From assembly GCA_027009605.1 (NCBI GenBank), contig JALVCY010000039.1:1-5692 (forward strand): a stretch of DNA of 5,692 nucleotides, written 5' to 3'. The translations under genes were made by a program, and so were the position numbers. The notes under the pieces are model-generated. The model had not been told where the DNA came from, did no database searches, and saw only the letters and a program-made list of their open reading frames with translations. Source of the stretch: Saprospiraceae bacterium (GTDB taxonomy: Bacteria; Bacteroidota; Bacteroidia; Chitinophagales; Saprospiraceae). How positions within the stretch are numbered: position 1 is the stretch's first letter; each line of letters opens with the position of its first letter. Positions 1 through 5,368 of the stretch are shown here, piece by piece.

Positions 1-9
1 CTATTTTAA

Positions 10-114
10 GGCAAAAAATAGGCATTTTTGTGTATGTTGACGTAGGGACGCACGGCCGTGCGTCCCTACGTGAGAAAATTTTAGCAAAAACAGGCGCAAA
101 AAGGGCATTTTTTG
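10..114. repeat. Imperfect flanking repeats around a palindrome
   Basis: The stretches at 10-30 and 93-114 are similar A-rich sequences of the form GC-A(5-7)-GGCATTTTTG, in the same orientation, with small indels between them. They lie on either side of the 32-bp palindrome at 40-71. This could mean that the palindrome inserted between two halves of an older repeat or is part of a larger unit of about 105 bp. The match is low-complexity and imperfect, so it could also be chance in an AT-rich region. Confidence 0.25.
40..71. repeat. Perfect 32-bp palindrome (REP-like hairpin element)
   Basis: Positions 40-55 are the exact reverse complement of 56-71, with no spacer: the arm begins ACGTAGGGACGCAC and the centre is CGGCCG. 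The symmetry breaks at 39/72 (G opposite G). The element is far more GC-rich than the surrounding AT-rich DNA. It can form a 14-16 bp hairpin on either strand or a cruciform. Palindromes beginning GTAGGGACG are familiar to me as dispersed intergenic repeats in several bacterial phyla, but that is memory and was not searched. No gene or poly-T tract sits directly beside it, so a simple terminator role is not supported. Confidence 0.85.
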
Positions 115-184
115 ACCAAAATAGTGGACACATATAATAGTTACAAAAAATCAATATATAGCTAGGTAGATTTTCATTGCTTTG
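72..184. other. AT-rich intergenic stretch, no gene seen
   Basis: This stretch lies between the palindrome and the hairpin cluster. It is strongly AT-rich and has no credible reading frame. It may hold promoter DNA for a minus-strand gene lying to the left of the window, because AT-rich DNA of this kind precedes genes elsewhere here, but no clear TAnnTTTG element with a partner was found. Confidence 0.4.
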
Positions 185-238
185 CCGCTGGTTTTACTTT
201 ACCGTTGGTTTTACTTTACCGTTGGTTTTAACCAACGG
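185..238. repeat. 17-bp tandem repeat ending in a hairpin
   Basis: Two full 17-bp units (185-201 and 202-218, differing at one base, C/T) of the form CCGYTGGTTTTACTTTA are followed by a third copy of their first 12 bases. That copy is completed by its own inverted copy at 231-238. The result is a hairpin at 219-238: stem CCGTTGGT/ACCAACGG, loop TTTA. The tandem units therefore repeat the left half of the hairpin plus a 5-bp spacer. Such hairpins look like REP-type elements, which are common between Bacteroidota genes. Confidence 0.75.
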
Positions 239-241
239 ATT

Positions 242-320
242 GGAAGCAAGTCTATTAGGGGCTTTAGCCCCATTTGGTTACCCCCAAAAAGAATAAAAAA
301 TGCGGCTAAAGCCGACTTCC
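242..320. repeat. Pair of inverted hairpins with CTTTAG/CTAAAG cores
   Basis: Two small hairpins occur here: 258-271 (GGGGC, loop TTTA, GCCCC) and 303-314 (CGGC, loop TAAA, GCCG). The first is also the inverted copy of the second: 260-275 pairs with 298-313 at 15 of 16 positions around a 22-nt loop, and an outer stem GGAAG (242-246)/CTTCC (316-320) can extend it. The block can thus fold either as two short hairpins or as one long one. There is no reading frame. It forms the centre of the symmetric cluster at 185-403. Confidence 0.7.
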
Positions 321-334
321 CACTTAGTTTTGGT

Positions 335-403
335 CCGTCAGCTAAAGCAGACGGTTAAAGCTAAAGCAGACGGTTAAAGCTAAAGCAGACGGTTAAAGCT
401 AAA
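335..403. repeat. Hairpin followed by 19-bp tandem repeats
   Basis: A hairpin at 335-354 (CCGTCAGC, loop TAAA, GCAGACGG, with one A-A mismatch) is followed by tandem copies of a 19-bp unit GCTAAAGCAGACGGTTAAA. The copies are 341-359, 360-378 and 379-397, identical to each other, plus a partial GCTAAA at 398-403. The unit is the right half of the hairpin plus a short spacer. This mirrors 185-238, where the left half of another hairpin is repeated. It ends only a few bases from the terminator-like hairpin of the next gene. Identical copies suggest recent slippage or expansion. Confidence 0.85.
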
Positions 404-420
404 AAAGACTATCTAGTCTT
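401..420 (-). terminator. Terminator-like hairpin overlapping the stop codon of the OmpA-like gene
   Basis: Read on the minus strand, AAGACT-AGAT-AGTCTT (positions 420 to 405) forms a 6-bp stem with a 4-nt loop and runs straight into six Ts (406-401). The stem and loop contain the last codons (Lys-Thr-Arg) and the TAG stop at 409-411. The form is that of an intrinsic terminator, but the stem is short and AT-rich, so its efficiency is uncertain. The larger GC-rich hairpins just downstream (335-354 and beyond) could contribute. Confidence 0.45.
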
Positions 421-1377
421 CAATACCTTTATCATAACCCGTTGATTTTTAGCCTGATAGGCCTTCGATTGGCCATGATATAAAGGTTTTGTTTTGCCGT
501 ACCCTTGATAGGTGATTTGGCTTTCAGGAACCCCTTTATCCATAATAAATTCAGCAATGGCCTTCGCCCGTTTCTTGGATAGCTCCTGACAATAGACATC
601 ATCGCAATGGCTGTTGGTATGCCCGCCCACTTCAATAACTACACTTGGATTGGACTTTAGATAGTGGATCAGTTCGAATAAAACCGGCAAAAACGAAGAC
701 TTTATCTCATAAGAATTGGCATCAAAATGCAATTGTTCAACGGAGAATTCTTCCCCTGTACGTACCTGATGGCTTAATTCCTGAATCAAATTTTTGGGCT
801 TCTTTCGATTCGGTTTGGTGACCAATTTGGGGCTATAATTCGTTACACAAATCTGAAATTGGCCGGCTTCTTGATTGGCATCTTGCACACTAATCAAATA
901 GGTTTGACCGGGTACGATATGCTCTCGCCGCAAGGAAGTAAAACGCTTGCCTTTCCGGGAACGCGAACAACCGATTAGACTAATTTGTCCACTACAATCT
1001 CCGGAAAACAATACAAATTCCGGCTGCTTCATCATTTCTTTGCCGGAACCAACTCCCTTGACACTCACTTTTAGAATCGTACCTACAGCGGTAAATTTAA
1101 ACCAGACATCTTTTCCGAAATTAGCAAAACAAGTAGCGATATCTGAGCCGGAATTGGTCGCTTCAAAAGTAGAAAATTGTCCGGACTTGGAGCACCACTT
1201 CCCGGGATGCTCGATTTCGTATGCACTTTCGCAAAAATCATAAGGATTTTGGGCATGAACGCCGGAGTCTGACAGTAAAAACAAGAGAATAAATACCGGC
1301 ATAAAACGTCCGATAATCAGGTTAAGCTTGGTTTTCTGTCCTGTTTGGAATAAATCTTTAGTGTTTCTGTATTTCAT
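409..1377 (-). CDS. Exported OmpA-family protein with N-terminal beta-rich domain
   Basis: This encodes a 322-aa exported protein. The ATG at 1377 is preferred. A GTG at 1380 directly upstream would add one residue, and neither has a Shine-Dalgarno sequence. After a long basic n-region, a hydrophobic stretch (about residues 26-37) ends in VHA-Q, a likely signal peptidase I site after A42. Residues 49-181 form a Cys-containing beta-rich domain (C49, C62, C83, C128, C137, C177) with DVWFKF, LFSGDCSG and PGQTYLISV motifs. It resembles the PPC-like extracellular modules of Bacteroidota. A basic linker follows. Residues 213-320 are an OmpA C-terminal-like domain: a GGHTN motif, LSKKRAKA with Arg270, GYGKTKP and NQRVMI. 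In this family these residues bind peptidoglycan. The usual Asp of HTD is Asn255 here, followed by two Cys (258, 263). No N-terminal beta-barrel or lipobox is visible. It is probably a periplasmic or envelope protein anchored to peptidoglycan; the partner of the N-terminal domain is unknown. Confidence 0.88.
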   Translation of the reverse strand: MKYRNTKDLFQTGQKTKLNLIIGRFMPVFILLFLLSDSGVHAQNPYDFCESAYEIEHPGKWCSKSGQFSTFEATNSGSDIATCFANFGKDVWFKFTAVGTILKVSVKGVGSGKEMMKQPEFVLFSGDCSGQISLIGCSRSRKGKRFTSLRREHIVPGQTYLISVQDANQEAGQFQICVTNYSPKLVTKPNRKKPKNLIQELSHQVRTGEEFSVEQLHFDANSYEIKSSFLPVLFELIHYLKSNPSVVIEVGGHTNSHCDDVYCQELSKKRAKAIAEFIMDKGVPESQITYQGYGKTKPLYHGQSKAYQAKNQRVMIKVLKTR

Positions 1378-1380
1378 CAC

Positions 1381-1533
1381 TATCTATAACGATAACTTTG
1401 CCGTAAGGATGGTCAAAAGACTCAAATTAATAGTGGATTAACAATCAAAAATAATGCCTAATCCTAATATGATTTAGGCTGTGACATATCAATTTAACGG
1501 CGAGCTTGTTCCGAAAAGTCGTAGGTAGGGGTT
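1381..1533. other. Upstream region of the OmpA-like gene
   Basis: No gene is seen. On the minus strand this is the expected promoter region of the OmpA-like gene. TTAATTTG (1430-1423) is one base off the Bacteroidota -7 consensus TAnnTTTG, but no well-spaced -33 TTTG partner is present, so no promoter is called. A 6-bp hairpin (GCCTAA 1456-1461 / TTAGGC 1474-1479) followed on the minus strand by a T-rich stretch could be a weak terminator for transcripts coming from the 1797-3794 gene, about 320 bp downstream of its stop codon. Confidence 0.3.
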
Positions 1534-1595
1534 AAAGGTTATTAAAGGTCAAAGGTGATTAAAGGTCAAGGGTGAAAGGTCAAGGGTCAAAGGGT
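1534..1595. repeat. Degenerate heptamer array (AAAGGTC)
   Basis: A 7-bp unit, AARGGTS, is repeated. Five units run without interruption from 1561 to 1595 (AAAGGTC, AAGGGTG, AAAGGTC, AAGGGTC, AAAGGGT). Three more AAAGGT units precede them at 1534, 1544 and 1551, broken by ATT triplets. There is no reading frame and no obvious binding site logic. Heptameric short tandem repeats are known in some bacteria as dispersed intergenic elements; the function is not known. Confidence 0.8.
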
Positions 1596-1618
1596 AGGCA
1601 GCCAAGAGATCGTACTAC

Positions 1619-1681
1619 TTGAACGCCGAAGGCAATTGAACGTGCGAAGCACTTATTGAACGTCCGAAGGACAAATTGAAC
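1619..1681. repeat. TTGAAC boxes separated by GAA-triloop mini-hairpins
   Basis: Four TTGAAC boxes (1619, 1636, 1656, 1676; spacing 17, 20 and 20) bracket three tiny perfect hairpins, each with a C-GAA-G triloop: GCC-GAA-GGC (1625-1633), GTGC-GAA-GCAC (1642-1652) and GTCC-GAA-GGAC (1662-1672). The stem sequences differ while the loop and the box are constant, so the structure rather than the stem sequence appears to be kept. The middle hairpin contains GCGAAGC, known from DNA biophysics as an unusually stable mini-hairpin. The array lies downstream of the T9SS cargo gene and upstream of the OmpA-like gene. Confidence 0.8.
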
Positions 1682-1796
1682 ACCTATATATTGATTCCCA
1701 GTACTTTCGACTGAACAGCTGAACAGTTGAAAAAAAATCTCCATTCATAAAAAGATTTGATAGTTTGGTTCAGCATACTTTCAGAAGCCGGCACGA
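1682..1796. other. 3' flank of the T9SS cargo gene, no strong terminator
   Basis: No gene is seen. A short direct repeat of CTGAACAG occurs around 1712-1728, beside a run of eight As (Ts on the minus strand, 1730-1737). The sequence entering that T-run on the minus strand does not form a convincing stem, so no terminator is called for the minus-strand gene ending at 1797. Confidence 0.3.
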
Positions 1797-3794
1797 CTAT
1801 TTCACCACAATTTTCTTCACCACCACGCCTTCCTCGCAAAAGACCTTGACCACATACTGCCCGGACGCCCAAGCAGAAGCATCTATCGTCATACCGGAGA
1901 CTTTCCGCCCTTCCGTGTAATAAACTTTTTGCGCAAGCATATCATAAACTTCCATAAATCTTGGATGCAAATCTTCGACAGAGACCGTAAAGTCTTTAGT
2001 GACTAGACTTGGAAAAACTTTTACCTTGGCTTGCCACTCCGGATGGAGCGTTCCCACTGCTGTTTGATCGATAAAGACCACTTGGGCAATCCCTCCATTT
2101 TCTACAGCAATATCTTTTACATTACCGTCTAAATCTACCGCTTTCAAGCTCTTAATGACGATGTCCACTGTAGGACTTCCTGTCCGCAAGGTAAATACAT
2201 CATCAATGATAATATCCACTCTCCCAATGGTACCATATCCATTCTTTGCAATCTTATTTTTACGAGCAAAAGCCATATCTAACTGCCCCGGAAAATTATT
2301 TTGAACAACCAGAAGTTCATTGGTAGAGCCCAAAAAAGAATTATCCTTGTAGTCCATGACCGCATCCTTTATGAACTCTTTTGGGTAGCCTAGCCCCACC
2401 GAAATACCCGCTAAATCATATACAGGATGAAGCCCGGAGCCCACTTCCAAATTTCCGGAAATGGTATAAGTTGGATTCATATTGTCGGTGACATAGACCG
2501 TATCGACATCCGGTACAAAGCGGACGGTAGGCAAATCAGGCGTATTAGAAATAATCATTTCCGGCAACGGCTCGCCATTTATGATAATTCCGGTCAAATC
2601 TTGATAATCTATATCCCCATCTCCATTAGAATCTACGTGCTTCATATTCACCCCTTGAATCGCACTGTCCCAATCAAAAGCCATCTGTCCATACCACTGA
2701 TTAGTCGCTCCCGGACGCGGAATACCCGCCGCATCATACGCCAGTCCAATCCGTAAAGCATCATTTAAATTAGCCACTCCATTATTGTCACCATCCCCGG
2801 GATAGACATAATCATCCATTCCAAATCCACTCGGGTCCCAATCCATACTGTCCCCCACCAACACCAATTGACAAGCCGCATCTTGACAAGAAAAATTATC
2901 TACAAACAAACAAGCCAAATAGACCCCACTCTCATCGAATTCGTGCTCAATCGTATCGACACCTTCGTAAGTTGCCCCATCAGAAAAGACCCAAAGTGTA
3001 AAGCCTCCCCCCGATGAAGTATTGTAAAAATGATACAAATGGTCATTTGTGGAATCCTCCATGGACAGGTAAGACGCGTGACAGGCCGCATTATCATGAC
3101 ACGGCCCGGGCGTAAATTGTAGAACTCCGCCTTCATAAAGTGCTGCGCATTCATTATCATAAGTCACTGAGTCACAGCCACATACGGGCGCATATACATC
3201 CGGGCAATAGACGGTTGTATCAATTAGGGAAGAATCAACACAGGCGGTACAACCTATAGAAAAATCTAAGGCAACACAGGACTGCGCATGACAAGTCTCT
3301 CCATCAAAATTCATGTCCAAATCCAAACACAACTCACCGGTATCGCTGAGCGTCCCTTGATAGACGTCTTCATTTCCGACCACAACACCATCCAATGTCC
3401 ATGCATAATTAGTTGCTTCGACTCCTATATTCAAATAAGGAGTTGCCACATAGGTCGTGTCACCCGGATACCAGTTAATGCCTAAATCAAAATAACAAGA
3501 GTCTGAAAATTCTATAGGGTTCACGCAAGTGAGTGTGATGGGGATATAATTCGTACAAGTCGTTCCGGTAGCAATTTCGTATCCAAATTGGATAAACTCC
3601 CCTTCTTCCAATTCAAAACCTGCAGCATCCTTCACTTCCAGAAAATTGTTTCCATCAGCCGTTTGGATAAGCATCACATTACAGGCATCGTCATGCTCGA
3701 CTAAGCCAAATAGCTCACATTGTGCTAGTACGCTTGCGCTAAAAAACAGACCTACCAAAACTAAAACCACTTGAAATACCAAGCTTCTTCTCAT
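1797..3794 (-). CDS. T9SS-secreted multidomain protein with Kazal-like, dockerin-like and cohesin-like modules
   Basis: This encodes a 665-aa cell-surface or secreted protein. ATG 3794 is supported by AGGAAGG four bases upstream. Residues 1-24 are a signal peptide (cleavage at VLA-Q25). Residues 25-190 are a Cys-rich beta region of no recognised family. Residues 197-232 are a Kazal-like domain (C197, C205, C207, C216, C232; PVCGCDSVTYDNEC), a fold that usually inhibits serine proteases. Residues 237-313 look PKD-like. Residues 332-405 are dockerin-like, with two EF-hand calcium loops (D334/D336/N338/D345 and D388/N390/D392/D399). Residues about 425-575 are a beta domain resembling cohesin (inference from pattern: FLGS, LDMAFAR, GYGTIGRVDIII). 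Residues 588-665 are a T9SS type A sorting domain (VFPSLVTKDF, MEVYDMLAQKVY, ASGQYVVKV, VVKKIVVK), which is cleaved on export through the outer membrane. There are 20 cysteines, 19 of them before residue 310. No catalytic domain is seen, so an adhesive, scaffold or protease-inhibiting role is more likely than an enzymatic one. Confidence 0.9.
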   Translation of the reverse strand: MRRSLVFQVVLVLVGLFFSASVLAQCELFGLVEHDDACNVMLIQTADGNNFLEVKDAAGFELEEGEFIQFGYEIATGTTCTNYIPITLTCVNPIEFSDSCYFDLGINWYPGDTTYVATPYLNIGVEATNYAWTLDGVVVGNEDVYQGTLSDTGELCLDLDMNFDGETCHAQSCVALDFSIGCTACVDSSLIDTTVYCPDVYAPVCGCDSVTYDNECAALYEGGVLQFTPGPCHDNAACHASYLSMEDSTNDHLYHFYNTSSGGGFTLWVFSDGATYEGVDTIEHEFDESGVYLACLFVDNFSCQDAACQLVLVGDSMDWDPSGFGMDDYVYPGDGDNNGVANLNDALRIGLAYDAAGIPRPGATNQWYGQMAFDWDSAIQGVNMKHVDSNGDGDIDYQDLTGIIINGEPLPEMIISNTPDLPTVRFVPDVDTVYVTDNMNPTYTISGNLEVGSGLHPVYDLAGISVGLGYPKEFIKDAVMDYKDNSFLGSTNELLVVQNNFPGQLDMAFARKNKIAKNGYGTIGRVDIIIDDVFTLRTGSPTVDIVIKSLKAVDLDGNVKDIAVENGGIAQVVFIDQTAVGTLHPEWQAKVKVFPSLVTKDFTVSVEDLHPRFMEVYDMLAQKVYYTEGRKVSGMTIDASAWASGQYVVKVFCEEGVVVKKIVVK

Positions 3795-3804
3795 TTTCCT
3801 TCCT
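3795..3804 (-). promoter_or_regulatory. Ribosome binding site of the T9SS cargo gene
   Basis: Read on the minus strand, AGGAAGGAAA directly precedes the ATG at 3794. The purine-rich AGGAAGG is a good Shine-Dalgarno match at suitable spacing. It is the only clear one in this window and it fixes the start of the 665-aa protein. Confidence 0.65.
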
Positions 3805-3824
3805 ATTTAGATTTTCTAATAATA

Positions 3825-3853
3825 CAAATATATGGGGACATTAACTAACAAAA
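3825..3853 (-). promoter_or_regulatory. Candidate Bacteroidota-type promoter of the T9SS cargo gene
   Basis: On the minus strand, TATATTTG (3832-3825) matches the Bacteroidota primary sigma -7 consensus TAnnTTTG exactly. A TTTTG (3853-3849) lies 16 bp upstream as a possible -33 element; this spacing is slightly shorter than usual. A start point about 25 bases before the ATG would leave a short leader containing the ribosome binding site. Confidence 0.5.
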
Positions 3854-3855
3854 TA

Positions 3856-3877
3856 GCACAAAAATATGCATTTGTGC
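3856..3877. promoter_or_regulatory. Inverted repeat in the divergent promoter region
   Basis: A perfect 7-bp inverted repeat GCACAAA (3856-3862) / TTTGTGC (3871-3877) with an 8-bp spacer lies between the two divergent genes, just upstream of the candidate -33 element of the T9SS cargo gene. Its dyad geometry (22 bp overall, half-site centres about 15 bp apart) suits a dimeric DNA-binding regulator. The call as an operator is inference; it could also be a chance AT-rich hairpin. No regulator gene is in the window. Confidence 0.35.
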
Positions 3878-3949
3878 AAAATAATAGACACTTATTTCTT
3901 GATAATTACTTGTATATCAACGTTTTAATTCCTTTTTTTGTATAAAAAA

Positions 3950-5368
3950 ATGCTTAGCAAAAAATTAATAGCCTTTCTGAATGTGCTTTCGCAAAAAGAA
4001 CTAGACAAGCTAGATAGTTTTATTCGCTCTCCCTATCACAATGAACAACCGGAACTCATCCGGCTTTACGCCCTGATTAGACCCTCTTTCGAGAATAAAA
4101 AACCTACGCCATCCAAACTAGAAGTCTGGAATGATCTTTTCCCAAAAAAAGCCTACAACGATGTAAAAATCCGCAAGTTGGCTTCTTTGCTTTTGGCCTT
4201 AGCCATCGAATTTAAAGCACTCGAAATCCTGAAGGAGCAACCGGAACAAAAGCTACTCCTAGAGCTCAAAGCCGTGAGCAAACCCGAATTGACCACCCAC
4301 ATCGCCGGCATTAATCGCAAGCTCCAACAACTTCATCAAAAAAAAGGACATAATACCATCGAGTCTCACTTCTTCAACTACGAATTTAGCATACAAAACC
4401 ACAAAATTATCGAGCTCACCAAAAACCGGAAAGAGCTCCTAAGACTCAAAGACCTCCATAATGCCAACAAACATCTGGACATCTTTGTCCTAGCCAAAAA
4501 ACTGGAAATCGCTGCAGATATTATTGGTTATCAAGGTTTTATGCAAACCAATGACGCCATCCGCCCTCAAGAAATTTTAGAAATCACCAAACACAGCCCT
4601 TTTTTTGATGCCCCGATTATCCGGACTTATTATCTCATCGTTCTCATGCTCTCCTTTCCCGAAGACGAATCCAATTTCTTCGAGCTCAAAAATTGGCTCC
4701 AAAATACACCCGCATCCTTTAACAAGGATCAAGAAAAAACCTTTTATGCGCATTTGATTAATTACTGCATCACCCACAAAATCAACAAAGGGAACGAACG
4801 ATTCCTTGCCGAAGCCTTTGAGATTTTCACAATCATGCTGGACAAAAAACTTATTATTGACCCATTCATCGATCCGGATTATTACAGAAACATCATCTCC
4901 ATCGGTCTCCAACTCAAAAAATACAATTATATCCAAGACTTTATCCAACAATATTCCGAATTGCTTCCTCCGGATCAAAAGGAAAATGCAAAAACATACA
5001 ACCTAGCCAGGCTCTACTACACTCAAAAAAAATATGACCGCGTACTCGAATTGCTCCAAAACGTAGAATTAACCAATGTCGCCTATGCACTCGGAGCCAA
5101 ATCCATTTTGGTCGCCACTTACTATGCTTTGGACGAATATAGGGCTTTGGATTCCCTGTTGGTGAGCTTCAGAGTCTATGTTCTCCGCAACAGATTCCTT
5201 TCCAAGACCGCCAAACAAGGCTACCTAAACTTCTTGAAATTCACCAAAAGACTCCTGCACCTAGCCCCCTATGACCATACTCGCCGGGAAAAACTAAAGA
5301 AAAAAATTGAAACCGCTGACAGCTTGATGGGACGGGATTGGTTGTTGGCTCAGATTAATGGAGGGTAG
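3950..5368 (+). CDS. All-helical TPR-like protein of unknown function
   Basis: This encodes a 472-aa protein from ATG 3950. A TTG at 3938 in the same frame would add four residues but has no ribosome binding site and sits in a T-run, so the ATG is preferred. There is no signal peptide or membrane segment, so it is probably cytoplasmic. The sequence is rich in Leu, Lys and Glu and appears helical throughout. The N-terminus (LSQKELDKLDSFIRSPYHN, residues 13-31) resembles the start of a group of uncharacterised Bacteroidota proteins I recall from Saprospiraceae genomes. Residues about 346-411 look like degenerate TPR or alpha-solenoid repeats (NLARLYYTQKKYDRVLELL, then ATYYALDEYRALDSLL). The C-terminus is basic (RREKLKKK). 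Such repeats usually mediate protein contacts; no catalytic motif is seen. It is divergent from the T9SS cargo gene across 155 bp, which may mean shared regulation. No precise function can be given. Confidence 0.88.
   Translation: MLSKKLIAFLNVLSQKELDKLDSFIRSPYHNEQPELIRLYALIRPSFENKKPTPSKLEVWNDLFPKKAYNDVKIRKLASLLLALAIEFKALEILKEQPEQKLLLELKAVSKPELTTHIAGINRKLQQLHQKKGHNTIESHFFNYEFSIQNHKIIELTKNRKELLRLKDLHNANKHLDIFVLAKKLEIAADIIGYQGFMQTNDAIRPQEILEITKHSPFFDAPIIRTYYLIVLMLSFPEDESNFFELKNWLQNTPASFNKDQEKTFYAHLINYCITHKINKGNERFLAEAFEIFTIMLDKKLIIDPFIDPDYYRNIISIGLQLKKYNYIQDFIQQYSELLPPDQKENAKTYNLARLYYTQKKYDRVLELLQNVELTNVAYALGAKSILVATYYALDEYRALDSLLVSFRVYVLRNRFLSKTAKQGYLNFLKFTKRLLHLAPYDHTRREKLKKKIETADSLMGRDWLLAQINGG

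Noticed and set aside
335..403. CRISPR-like appearance of the 19-bp repeats
   Set aside because: The copies are directly adjacent with no unique spacers and there are no cas genes. It is a simple tandem repeat.
1378..1380. GTG as the start of the OmpA-like protein
   Set aside because: An ATG follows immediately at 1377, and neither start has a ribosome binding site. ATG is the more likely start, and the difference is one residue.
1423..1430. Promoter -7 element for the OmpA-like gene
   Set aside because: TTAATTTG deviates from TAnnTTTG and has no well-placed -33 element, so it is mentioned only in the intergenic entry.
2427..2756. Plus-strand frame of 109 codons inside the T9SS cargo gene
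   Set aside because: It runs opposite the dockerin/cohesin-like coding sequence and has a biased, Ile/Arg-rich composition typical of an antisense shadow.
118..3891. Similar 14-mers AAAATAGTGGACAC (118-131) and AAAATAATAGACAC (3878-3891)
   Set aside because: They match at 12 of 14 positions in AT-rich intergenic DNA, which can arise by chance. Two sites are not enough to call a shared regulatory box.
3938..3949. TTG start for the helical protein
   Set aside because: It lies within a T-run without a ribosome binding site, and the in-frame ATG at 3950 gives a natural N-terminus.
4577..4978. Antisense reading frame of 133 codons inside the helical-protein gene
   Set aside because: It is a shadow of the real coding frame. 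The translation has no recognisable domain and no ribosome binding site, and the plus-strand frame is continuous and protein-like.
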